From Branchiostoma floridae (Eukaryota; Chordata; Leptocardii; Amphioxiformes; Branchiostomatidae): a stretch of DNA of 64,000 nt. A model generated the notes under the pieces. It made no database searches. It was not told the origin of the DNA and was given only the letters and a program-made list of their open reading frames with translations. Both the position numbers and the translations under genes were made by a program. Shown piece by piece: positions 22,408 to 34,366 of the stretch (positions within the stretch are counted from its first letter, which is position 1; each line of letters starts with the position of its first letter). Location: positions 81,398 to 145,397 of the forward strand of contig NC_049986.1 of assembly GCF_000003815.2 (NCBI RefSeq). The letters are read 5' to 3'.

Positions 22408-23422
22408 GCGATGGGGTCTTCTGTACATAGTCCTGTGTAGCAGCAGAAGGTACTTTACAGCGTGGAGTGCGCCACGGGCGCACACCAGTGAGAAGTTGGT
22501 CTGGTTCTCTTACGACAAAACGCCTGACGTGCGGCACTTTGGGAAATGGCGGCTCAAATTGCCGATTCAATGTTCCTGCATAACTTTGCCTCTCAGACAT
22601 GTCCAAACATGCGCCGTCAATTTTTTTTTCCATGCGGAAACCTTAGAGGGGCGTAAAAGGAAGGCGCCTAATCTTTCTCTGACAAATCTTGTCGAAAATT
22701 GACTGAAAGACAGTCACTTTCAGGGTATGTTCGGCATTGTTGTATGTCATAACTTTGAGATGATATAGATAATTTCTCCACGGTGGTCACAAAAATTAGA
22801 TTCAATGCACAGGTAGGTAGATTTGTCACAAAGATGATGCCGAAAACCGCACTAGTTGACCTCTCCGGAAAAAGAGAGAGAGAGAGGTCCGAGAGTGCGC
22901 TCCGTCCTTGTCAGTCCATAGGCTGTAAGCCAATGTGTTGTCGTCGTATCGCCCGTGCTGAACTGCCCGGGTTGGTGTTTCGAGTGTGTCCCAAAATTCG
23001 CATACATATCTCTCGGGATCACCCGAGTGGGTGCTGAAAGTTCCAAACGCGAGTACCGAATGATGCAGAATATAACCGAAGTGCGATTTTGCGACAAACG
23101 CCGACTGACGGCACGCCCCCATTGCAAACAATTCCTGTCGCAGCACTTGCGTAATCGGAATTTTGAAGGAGCTAATCGTATACACACCAAGAGATCTTCA
23201 ATTTCTGAAGTTTAACCTAAAACACAATTCATAACTTACATATGCACCCTTGGAACTCCAGATATCTTATTTAAAGTAAAAACGTCTAATTAGTGGACTA
23301 ATTCTATTAGTGGACACTGTTATTGCAGTTGCTGTAAGCTTTGTTGATTCGTATGAGAAAATACTGTAACAGGTCCAAGCTGAGCTGGACAGTGTCCTGG
23401 GAACAGACCATGACGTGCCCAC

Positions 23423-25194
23423 TGTTACATCCTAGAATGTCGTCTATCCTAAAAGCGCTTTTAGGATAGAAGCGCTTTTAGGATAGACCGGCATCCAAAA
23501 TGTGCTTCTATCCTAAAAGCGCTTATGGGATATCCAGAACACGTCGCAAGCGAGGAGCGCATTCTGGATATCCTGAATGCGCTTCTGTCGGAGCGCATTC
23601 AGGATAAGCCGGCGTGTTTATCCAGAACGTGCACTTGTGGGAGGAACTTAGTGTCTTAGGAGGCGGAGACTATCTTGTATGTGATTTTTCGTAGTCAACC
23701 TGAGGCCGCCATCTTTGTTCTCCCACGAGCCTGTCACTTCCGGGTTTGATTGTGATAGAAGATCGCATATACTTACACCAAATCAACGTAGTTTGCATAA
23801 ACCAAATCATTTTTGGGGACTCCGTGGCCCGATCTAACCCTCACATAATCACGTAAAATCTAGGTTAAGCCGTTGCTTTATAAACTGCGTATTTCCATCA
23901 CGTAGATTACGGCAGGTGTCGCGAGGTTCGAACTAAATATGGAAACTTTGGTGTAATCAATCGCCAGAAGTGACCGCTGCCATTTTCTCGCGACGTGTTG
24001 ACTGCATGGACCCAACACACCGAGGTAGTATCGCTATCTCCGGTTCGATAGTTCGAAACAAAACCAGAAGCAGCAAACCATTAACAAAGTCAACATGCAC
24101 AGGAGAAGACAGATGTCGGCCGCCTTCGACAGGAGTGCATTCAGGATATCCAGAATGCGCTTCTTCGCTTGCGACGTGTTCTGGATATCCTAGAAGCGCT
24201 TTTAGGATAGACCCAGATTTTGGATGCAGATCTATCCCAAATGTGCTTCTATCCCAAAAGCGCGTCTAGGATATCCAGAATGCGCTCCTTCGCTTGCGAC
24301 GTATTCTGGATATCCCAGAAGCGCTTTTGGGATAAAGCACATTTTATCCCAGAAGCGCTTTTTAGGATAGACGACAAGATACTTTTCTTGTTAGACGAAC
24401 ATCTGCTTCTATCCCAGAAGCACTTTTGCGATAGAATACAACCTGGGAACTGAATGGCTTGGGGAATTGATCAATGTGCAGCTGGACGTTTTCACTGACT
24501 GTCATCATGTTTTATTACGGTACATTTTGTAATACATTTTATATGATACATTTTGTAGTACATCAATTAGATTGATGAAAATCATATAGTGAGAATTAAA
24601 AGGACAAAATAGTGTTTAATCTGCATGGAATTAAGTTTGATAAATGTCCCATTATCTGTGTACACTGTATACAAATTGTATTCAGCAGTGTATAATTACC
24701 TCTGTGCATTAACTTGCAATAAAGATAACTTCCATTAGAAGATTTGTCATCTTTTCTTTTCATATCCATGAAGGAGAAATAAAAGCTACTATACAGTACG
24801 ACAGGGCTTTGAGAAATTTCATCACTAACTAAAAAGACTGTTGCAGATATATATCATCACATCCAGTCCCTCCATGCTTTTATTTCAGAAACAAGATGTC
24901 TTGAATAAATGACTCTAAATGGTGGAATTCAGCCAGCATTCAGCGCAATTATCGCAAGTAGACTGTCGCGACGTCTCGCGATCGCGAGGTCGAACCAAAT
25001 ATGGAAACAATTGCCGCTTGCGGTCCTGTCAATCACCATGATTGACGGCGACAAAGAAGCGCGTCTGGGATATCCAGGATGCGCTCTGGCTTAGGGCGCT
25101 TTTAGAATAGAAGCACATTTAGGATGCAGGCTTATCCCAGAAGTGCTTCTATCCTAAAAGCGCTTTTGGGATAGAGCACATTTGGGATAGTACA
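23423..25194. mobile_element. Fold-back element inserted in P450 pseudogene exon 5
   Basis: Exon 5 reads gacgtgCCCAC before the insert and CCCACcctggc after it (23418-23422 and 25195-25199). The intact genes read gtgcccaccctggc, so CCCAC is a 5-base target duplication. The element begins TGTTACATCC and its opposite end reads TGTACTATCC. It is packed with at least nine copies of a palindromic core, (a/g)aagcgcttttaggata and variants, in both orientations, around less repetitive middle sequence. No protein frame was recognised. Confidence 0.7.
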
Positions 25195-26096
25195 CCCACC
25201 CTGGCCCACAGGTCCCAGCTCCCATATACCGAGGCTACTGTCATGGAGATCCAGCGAATCAGGGTCATCGCTTCCCTCAGTGGTCCTCACACTGTAACAG
25301 AGGACACAACTTTCCGAGGCTATGATATCCCGCAGGAAGGCAGGTAAGTTATTTATAAATCGTTGCTATCTTCGTTATGGCTCGCTTAACATTGACCTAC
25401 ACCGCAATGCAACACTTGCACATGCGCACTCGGAACTGTGGAGGTCATTACTGGGTCATAGATAAGAGAGGTAGATGTGAGGATTTCTTCATGTTTCAAT
25501 TGAGTAATCATAAACAAATCAGCTCTTTATGGGTTTCAATCGCAAAATGATGTTTTCACAGTCATACCATTACGGCTCAGACACCGAAAGTTATAACGAA
25601 ATGTGTTTACTGTACATTCTCTTCAAAGATTCTTCCTAACCTGTGGTCAGCTAACATGGACCCGGAGTTCTGGCCGGACCCAGATAAGTTTGACCTCCGA
25701 AGGTCCCTTGACTCTGACGGCAAGGTGGTCTGTATACCGGAATCCTTCATGTCATTTCTACTGGTAAGCGGCTTCAACCCAAAGTCCAACAAAACCACAA
25801 GGAATGTTTTGAACCTTAAAATATCAAGATATTCAAACAAGTTATTAATGTCATCAAAATGTATTGTCTGTAATGTTGTTTCATTCTTTCTTATTACCTA
25901 TTCTACAGGTCACTGTGTCTGCCTCGGTGAGCAGCTGCCTCGTTTCTTGCCTCCTGAAACACTTCACCTTCAAGTTGCCAGAGGGCGCCTTACGTCCAGT
26001 GTTGCAAGAAATTTTGGTCCCAAGAGATTTTTGCGCTGTTGGGTATTGTGCTGTTGGGTATATAAATTATATATGTGTATTTTTCTGTGACACAGT

Positions 26097-26127
26097 GTGC
26101 ATGTGTGTGTGTTTGTGTATATACATA

Positions 26128-26159
<32 letters not shown>

Positions 26160-26212
26160 TGTGTGTGTGTTTGTGTATATACATATTTGTGTGTGTGTGT
26201 GTGTGTGTGTGT
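26097..26212. repeat. (TG)n microsatellite
   Basis: Interrupted TG tract with 'tatacata' breaks, just 3' of the P450 pseudogene. Open frames on both strands here are artefacts. Confidence 0.95.
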
Positions 26213-26219
26213 TGTACAG

Positions 26220-27279
26220 AGGCAATGTCAAGGACGGTTGGCCCAAAACACCGTAAGATATTTCGCCGTAGGCTATAGTTTGGCGTAGCGTGACTGCGCA
26301 AGTTGGGTTACACCCTGTCTATACTCTGTCTACAGCACAGATATCTGTACGTTAACTTGTTTACTCCTGCAGACCAGTTTTGACTCAAGCAGCCAACAAA
26401 CGTGTTACAATTCACTACGGGCAATCAAGCAAGGTAAGCTAGACGTTCTGTTGGTCTATATCAGTCTAAGTACGCTGAGTATAAGATAGATTTGCAATTG
26501 TCAGGGGAGTATTGCCACCGAAGGGTTTGATCGGCCAGGAGGGTGAATGTTTCCCTTCCCGCGGACTGACTCTCCTGGCCTAATATGCCCTTTTTTGTCA
26601 GATTCTAAGATCCATGCATGTCCCCTTAGGAAAGCCTGGTGAAGGCTAACGGTCTGATCTTTGCTTGCCTGTTGGCCAAACACTCTGGAGGAGGAAACTC
26701 TGTATAACTGTGAAAGTGGGAGGGAACTGGCGCCTTTGGGAGTTACACTGTGTGTATTGAAGTTCATCGGAATGTGAAACATATTTGAAAATAGGGATCA
26801 TTCGGTTAAAAAAATTGATCAGCTCATCAGGCTACTTACTGACGATCACAAAGTGGTAAAAACACTACAGAGCCGAATCAAGCCAAAGCCGATTGTAAGG
26901 TACATTGACTTGTGACCTGTCAGTCCAGGTCTATATAACTTATGATTTATGGCCATTGAGGCCTTTCAGGCTCTTTTGCGGGTGTAAACCCTGCTGAAAA
27001 CTCACAAAGTTTGTCTTTGGGACGGTTTTGTAATCAAGTCAAAGCTTACGGACATGACGATTGAAGTAGATTTGAATTTGTGATGTTTTTCTTTACTAGT
27101 TATGTCGTAGATGTGTGAAGCGGCTTGGTCTGACATACATGTGTCATTGGGCACGTGTAACCTTCCTGAACCTTGCGACAATCTGTTTAAAGTACCGCCC
27201 AGGAGTTGTTTGTCCCGATGACAATAAGTCATGCCTTTGGAAGTTTTTATGTACCCTCTACACTTTCTGACCGTCTGGA
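26220..27279. other. No gene recognised; left flank of the inverted duplication
   Basis: Two minus-strand open frames (93 and 96 codons) lie here, but neither shows a domain I recognise. No splice-bounded exon was found. Confidence 0.35.
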
Positions 27280-27294
27280 ATAAAATGTTCATTT

Positions 27295-27432
27295 TGCGTT
27301 GAGATCATTTTCAAGAATCTTGAGACTTATTAAAATGATCTCAAGATTCTCACGAAAAATCTCAAGATTGACTCAATACATCTCAAGATTTACCACAAAA
27401 TCTCAAGAATTTTGAAAGAAATCTAAAGATTT
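27295..27432. repeat. Iterated TCTCAAGATT motif (left arm copy)
   Basis: '(a)tctcaagatt' or its complement recurs about every 20-25 bases, with the hairpin-like 'gatcattttcaag..ttaaaatgatctca'. A mirror copy is at 63845-63985. Function unknown. Confidence 0.7.
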
Positions 27433-27757
27433 TTTTTAATTTTCAACGAGGCTCTAAGACCCTCGCTGTGGTCGATATGATCCAATGAGTACCAGAGAAG
27501 TTTTTCACAAAATCAGCAATGTAAGTTTAAGCTGTAAGAGGCTACAAGCATTTGTCCAAAGTGCTATGCTCATTCCAATAATAATCTGCTCGCTGTAAGT
27601 AATATTCTATAAATGGTTATTTCTGACCAAAAATTATTGTACGGCGATTAATAACCGTATAATAGTAACTAATTATGAGTTATTTGTCAATTTTCTTTAA
27701 TGCTCGTAATTTTCAGACAATTATGTATTTGCCCAAAAGTTATGCCTTGTCACTTTA

Positions 27758-28613
27758 TTACCTTTGCCAGAATAGCCATTCTGGCAAAGGTTATATTTTC
27801 GGTCCGGTTGTGTGCTTTCCCCCCGTTTGTGTGCAGCATAACTCCAGATGACTGCGACGGATGCGGCTGATATTTGGTGGGTGGGTAGGGGTCTGGAGAA
27901 AGAAGGGGGAGTTCGATAATGGGCCCCCTAGCGGCTTGCTAAGGTACTGCAACGGACCCTGCATGCTTGATATCTCGCGTATTGGACTTGCTGCGGTCGT
28001 GATTTTTGAGCGGTAGGGACCCTTTAAAGCAGAGAGTGACTGCTGCGAGTTTGGGCCCCCTAGCGGCTTTCCTGGAAGTGCAGGCGCCGGTTTACTTGCA
28101 AAATTTTGTCCGTGGACAGCATAACTCGAGAAGATTTCGACGGACGCTGATGATATTTGGTGGGTGGGTAGGGGTCTGGAAAACGGAGGTCAACTTCGAT
28201 GATGGGCCCCCTAGCGGCTTCCCTTGGTACTGCAGCGCAACTTCCGGGTGTGTTTTCTCATCTTCTAAACATGGTATGGTCACGAATTTTGGGTGTTAGA
28301 TAGCTCTTGTGCTCAGGAGTGAGTGACATAAGTTTGGGCCCCCTAGTTGCCCTTATTCTTGGTCTACAGATTATTAAATCTCATGTGTACATAGCATGTA
28401 CACCCCATCATGTATAATGTACTGTCCCTATAAACAATTTTCTTGTAATCTTATCGTCTGGTTTATAGTCGGGTTGACCTCTTTTGCAGCAACTATGACC
28501 TTTGGGGTCACTTCTTGTCAATCTTGCACTTTAGGCTTGGGCATGACGTAACCATTACACCCAAATATAGCCACAGTTCCAGAATGGCTATGGTTATGTT
28601 TTGTGCTTGTGAG

Positions 28614-28661
<48 letters not shown>

Positions 28662-29905
28662 TGTGTGTTAACAGCATAACTCAAGAAGCCTCGGATGGAT
28701 CCCGATAATATTTGGTAAGTGGGTAGGGGTTGGGAAAACGAAGGGCAAGTTCAATAATGGGCTCCCTAGTGGCTTGCTAAGGTACTGCAGCAGAAACTCA
28801 ATTTTCTATATCTCGTGTTCTGCGATGTTTAAATGGTAAATAGCCCTTGGGGCAGAGAGTAAGTGCTGTACGTTTTGACCCCCTAGCGGCTTGTTTGGAA
28901 CTGCAGCCGCCGATTTCCTTTCAAACTTTGGAGGAGAATAACTCGGGAACGTGTAGAAGGATCGTCATGATTTTTGGTATGTAGATAGCCCAAGTAACAA
29001 TGTACATGATGAAATACTAATTATTCAAATCAACAGCTAATTTCGTAATTTCATGATAGGACTTTTAAACTTGTCACATATATAGATGAGAAAGAGAAAA
29101 ATATCAATGCATATTAATTATGCAATTGACCTCATTTGCATAATTAATGAGAAAATATGAATGTGTTGACGGATCGTCATGATTTTTGGTATGTAGATAG
29201 CCAAAGGGAAGACTTACATGATGGACTTCTAATTATGTAAATCGACAGCTAATTTGCATAATCAATGAGGAAAGTTTGTAAATCTACTGCATTCCATTAT
29301 AGGACTTTCAAACTTGTCACATTTGTAGCTGAGAAAGAGAAATGTCAATACACATTAATTATGCAAATGTTGATCTCATTTGCATAATTAATGGAAAAAT
29401 ATGAACGTGTCGACGGATCGTCATGATTTTTGGTATGTAGATAGCCTAAGTAAAAACTTACATAATGAGATACCAATTAATAGCTAATTTGCATAATTGA
29501 TGAGGAAAGTCGATAGATACACTGCATTCCGTGATAAGACTTTCAAACTTGTCACATATGTAGTTGAGAAAGATGGCAGAGAGTAAGTGGTGTATGTTTG
29601 GGTCCCCTAATGTCTTTTCTTGAACTGCAGATGTCGATTTTGTTTCAGACTTTGAAAGAGAATAAGTCAAGAATGAAAGGATCATCATGATTTTTGGTAT
29701 GCTCATAGCTTAAGTGATGCTTGATACAATTTGATATTAATAGTGTAAATAGGGATCTAATTTGTATAATCAATGGCGAAATTTTATGAACCAACTCCAG
29801 GCATATAAAATAAAATGTAATGAGTAACATATTTATGTATACAGACATCATTCTACATAACAAACCTGGTTTATTTGGCAAAGTTATGTGTTCGTGGAAC
29901 TCTAG
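27758..29905. mobile_element. AT-rich non-autonomous element, family C, copy 2 (left arm only)
   Basis: Starts near cctttgccagaatagcc and ends near tcgtggaactctag, in opposite orientation to the copy at 11080-12354. The right arm reads through (about 63510-63535: 'tatatcaagtgacaagg'), so the insertion came after the duplication. Inside are a (TG)n tract at 28619-28657 and four degenerate tandem units of about 220-265 bases, each with 'catgatttttggtatg' (near 28965, 29180, 29420 and 29685). The exact target duplication could not be fixed. Confidence 0.65.
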
Positions 29906-30805
29906 TATAGACTGCTCACACAAGACATCCAGAAAGTATTGCTCTGTTAAACGGTTGTTTCAATCTGGGCACAAGACCTTCTAATAACATTGTTAATTAT
30001 ATTTTTTTAACGAAAACATAGAGAGTCAAAATTTTTCTTTTTACAATCTTTTGAATATGTGTGATTTTCATCAACTAGCCACATTTTGTTGACAACAGAT
30101 AGTTACACTAGAAGTTACGTGGCTCGAGTGGCCAACACATGGGTGTCATATGCCTTAATAAGGTTGAAATGACAAATTTGGAGACTTTTGCTTTTCATAC
30201 CCATTTTGGACATGTGAGATTAAATATAACTTTGGTGTAAAACAAAATGAAAATCCCAAAATGAATCATTTGATGAAGTGCATACCAAAAGTGTTGAATA
30301 AATTACATCATGTGGGCATATGTCATAGGCATCCACATACGAACATTCAGGACATATGGTTTCAATGGTAGCCAGGGGGTGGGAGCCCCAGTAAACTAAA
30401 ATGGCTGATTCTGAGGATATTAAGATAGGGCATAGAAGCCGGGACATTTACATTTGTAGTCTGAAAATAGCCCCAAACCACAAAATCAAATCAAATCATT
30501 CAATGTGAGGTATGCCAAAATCGTCAACATGTTCGATTGTTTTTATTTAATTTACCAGGGGTGACAAATCGGCATTGTATTGGTGGTTTTCAATGTGCCT
30601 TGGGGGGGGGGTGTAACCCAAGACAAACATGTACATACATGTTAAATAGAATAATAGGTAGCATTGAAAGAGAAAATTAACCTTAACGCAATACGAATCA
30701 ATACAAATGATAGCAACTTAGGAATAATCAATACATAATATCATTTTACGATATAAGTAAATCAAAATTTAATATTGACATAATATGACTAAAAACATAA
30801 GGCCA

Positions 30806-31675
30806 TGTTGATTTGATTATATGGATGGCATCCTCTGGGAACTCCAAAACTGATGCGAGCGAGCGAATAAAAAAAAGTTTGGCCAAAAAAAAAAAGTTGC
30901 CTTCAGTATGAAATCAAAATGGCCAGGAAGGTTGAACATAGGACTTAACACACTTAGTATGGTATACCAACAGTTAGGTGTAGGGACCAGTACATCATAC
31001 GGGTGCAAAACATTTTTATTTTCTTCTTGGACCAATCCGAAAAAAAAGACCTGAAAAAAATCAGAGGAACAGGTTTTGCCAATTACGAAATGGACACACT
31101 ATGTCATCATGCATTTTGGGTCTTACTTGGGGCTAAGAAGACAACAAGAGCGAAGTCAAGTAGATTTAATAGTCAATTTTACCAAGTTTCTACAGTCAAA
31201 GGTACAGAGACAGTTAGCCTTCATTACATGGAGATAGGATTTTAAAATGCCAGTGGGAGTCGGATAATCAACCGAACAGATTCCTTTGTAGCAAAATTGA
31301 CCAATTACCATTACTTTGAGTATTGCCAGTTCTCCAGTTTCCACAGACAGCAAGGTCCAGGTTCAGGTCCGGACCTGAAAATGATCCTCTGGACCTGAAT
31401 ATGACCTTTACCTGAATTTTCTGTACTGGTACCACCCCTACCAACAATAGATTTTTTTCTTTCTGTCCTTTCACATCTTATTCTTTGACTTTAGATTTAT
31501 TTGGGCATTCTATGGCATTAGTTATCTGTTTTCTGATACTTCTATCTAAGGAACATTTCTGCTCATTTTACAGCTGCTTTGCACAATTTATTGTGTGGTC
31601 GAAAACTTTTTTTTTTTTTGGAAACGGCCGAAAATTGGTGCGAGCGCGGATGTCATCCATATAATCAAATCAACA
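30806..31675. mobile_element. TIR-bearing element present in both arms (left copy)
   Basis: Bounded by inverted TGTTGATTTGATTATATGGA and its complement. The inner sequence includes 'ggtccggacctg' blocks that resemble the hAT-type MITE at 46064. The same element is at 61733-62607, so it was there before the duplication. Confidence 0.6.
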
Positions 31676-31744
31676 TTGCCTAAGTAGAAAGAAATGATAG
31701 GGGAAATGAATGAAATAACTACGGCGTCAAGCCTCCAGTTTTAA

Positions 31745-34139
31745 GAGCTGATGTCTGTAAAAACCAAGCAAAATCAAAAAAAAGTTGGCCAAACTGAAAA
31801 AATCAATTTTCCTTAAATTTTGTGTGGTGGTAGGGCCTTGGTCCAAACCTACAAAAATGGCAAAGTTTTAGATCTGCAGTAAACAGTTGCCATGGCAACG
31901 GCCATTTTTCAAAATGGCGGATTTTCACCAAGGGAAGGCCTTAGTCGTGTACAAAATAGACCTTCTTTGGACTCCTGTAGCCCCCACAAATTAACAGATA
32001 TTTTATTGATTCTCACATATGTTATTACCCATATTCTAATAAGAAATGATATATAGTGATGCTCGAAATATTTTTGTAGTGAGGTGCAGCAAATGTTTAA
32101 AAGTGATGTGTTTTCGTGAATTTCCAAAATTGACAAAATCCATTTTTTGACCATTTTCATTGACCATTAGCTCATTAAAAGGCAAATCAATTTGCTTGAT
32201 TTTTGGCACACTTATAGTTTGGACCTCTGTATACATCATATGTAAAAAGAAATTTGGGACTTTAACGGAACGGACCGTGGTGACCCCGAGAGTAAACCAT
32301 TATTTCCATTTCAAGAAAATCGTAACCATAGTATTATTCCTGGAAAAACAGTCATAGCTTACCAAAAATCAATCTCAGTTTCATTTTATGTAGCAGAGAC
32401 ACCTACCTATCACTTATTAAAGCAGGGTCGTTCGAGATTTTTTTTTGTAATTGCCTTTGAAATGATTTTATTGAGTTTTTTTGGTCATTTTTAGACCAAA
32501 AATGTATATTTTGGCCCCAGTACCCTGGTATTACAACCAAATGACCTGAAATTTGGTATAGAAATGCCCTGGACATGTACACACATGGGTTGATAACTGG
32601 TTTGCCATATAATAGAACAAAATGCTTAATTTTGTGATTTTTTGGTGCCATTTTTGGCCTAAAAAGTACATTTTTGGCCCCTGTACCCTGGTTTTACAAC
32701 TAAATGACCTGAAATTTGATATAGGAATGACGTGGACACATGCGCACATAGATTTAATAATAATATTGGCATACTGTGCAACAAAATGCTAAATTTTGTG
32801 ATTTTTGGTCATGTTCTTTTTACAAAAAGTACATTTTTGGCTCCTGTACCCTGGGTTTACAACTGAATGATCTAAATTTGGTATAGGAATGCCCTGGACA
32901 TATGCGCACATGGATTTGTGATTTTTTTTTCCATTTTTTTACTACAAAATACATTTTGGGCTCCTGTACCCTGGTTTTCCAACTAAACTAATCTGAAATT
33001 CGGTATGGGAACGCCCTGGACATGGCTTTAATAACACTTTTTGGCAATTTACAATTTACGAAAATAACACTTTNNNNNNNNNNNNNNNNNNNNNNNNNNN
33101 NNNNNNNNNNNNNNNNNNNNNNNNNNNNNNNNNNNNNNNNNNNNNNNNNNNNNNNNNNNNNNNNNNNNNNNNNTCCAAGGGAGTTCAGGAGGTCATTTGC
33201 TTGTAATGCCTAATAGGGCACATGCAAGGTGCAAAGTACAGGGGCCAAAAATGTACTTTGGATAAAACAATGACCAAAATTACAACATTAAGCGTTTTGT
33301 TGAACTGTATTTAAAAGGGCATTTCTATACCAAATTTCAGGTCATTTGGTAGTAATACCAGGGTACTGGGGCCAAAATATACATTAATTTTTTGGTCTAA
33401 AAATGACCAAAAAAACTCAATAAAATCATTTTAAGGCAATTATTAAAAAAATCTCGAACGACCCTGCTTTAATAAGTGATAGGTAGGTGTCTCTGCTACA
33501 TAAAATGAAACTGAGATTGATTTTTGGTAAGCTATGACTGTTTTTCCAGGAATAATACTATGGTTACGAATTTCTTGAAATGGAAATATTGGTTTACTCT
33601 CGGGGTCACCACGGTCCGTTCCGTAAGAGTCCCAATTTTTTTTTTACATATAATGTATACGAAGGTCCAAACTATAACTGTGCCAAAAATCAAGCAAATT
33701 GATTTGCCTTTAAATGAGCTAATGGTCAATGAAAATGGTCAAAAATGGATTTTTGTCAATTTTGGAAATTCACGAAAACACATCACTTTTAAACATCTGC
33801 TGCACCTCACTACAAAAATATTTCGAGCATCACTATATATCATTTTTTTTATTAGAATATGTGTAATAACATATGTGAGAATCAATAAAATATCTGTTAA
33901 TTTGTGGGGGCTACAGGAGTCCAAAGAAGGTCTATTTTGTACGCGACTAATGCCTTCCCTTGGTGAAAATCCGCCATTTTAAAAAAAATGGCCGTTGCCA
34001 TGGCAACCGGTGACCGCAGATCTAAAACTTTGCCATTTTTGTAGGTTTGGACCAAGGCCCTACCACCACACAAAATTTAAGGAAAATTGATTTTTTTTAG
34101 TTTGGCCACCCTATGCTTGGTTTTTACAGACAGGGACTC
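31745..34139. mobile_element. TTAA-flanked palindromic element (left arm only)
   Basis: Flanked by TTAA at 31741-31744 and 34140-34143. The right arm has a single TTAA at the matching empty site (61667-61670: 'aggatcttaaaactgg'). Termini are GAGCTGATGTCTGTAAAAAC and GAGTCCCTGTCTGTAAAAAC. The two halves (about 31745-32650 and 33230-34139) are inverted copies of each other; the centre carries family A sub-units and a 100-N gap. TTAA duplication is typical of piggyBac and Kolobok transposons. No transposase is present, so it is non-autonomous. Confidence 0.85.
33074..33173. other. Assembly gap (100 N)
   Basis: A run of exactly 100 N at the centre of the palindromic element, probably a placeholder where assembly failed on the inverted repeat. 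Confidence 0.99.
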
Positions 34140-34366
34140 TTAAGATCCCACTGAGCTAGACTGAAAGACAACGTCAATCATTCATTCACGAAGCTCTCTC
34201 TTTCTCTAATGTATCAGTAATGACGCACTAATATCAACTGTTATATTGACGTATAACTATTATAAATGCTGCACAATCAATGTCTGTACTTGTAATTGTA
34301 GGTAAAACTATTATACAATTTTAAATATGTTTTGAAATATCTGTAATAAGTTTTAAACTTAGGACA

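Larger units (their letters stand above)
19566..26010 (+). pseudogene. Cytochrome P450 (CYP2-clan) pseudogene
   Basis: Remnants collinear with the two intact P450 genes in this window. Exon 3 is 19566-19782 and open, with one extra Phe codon. Exon 4 survives only as its ends, about 20780-20815 and 22408-22450. Exon 5 is 23373-23422 plus 25200-25343, split by a fold-back insertion and lacking one base near its end. Exon 6 is 25629-25763 with one base lost before the donor. Exon 7 runs from 25909, keeps the haem cysteine (HCVCLG) but has Cys for the conserved Arg, and loses about 20 bases afterwards. Exons 1 and 2 were not found. It cannot make a working enzyme. Confidence 0.85.

Noticed and set aside
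26501-27292. Two minus-strand frames of 93 and 96 codons as transposon protein fragments
   Set aside because: Some resemblance to retroelement tails was considered, but no motif is specific enough to support a call.
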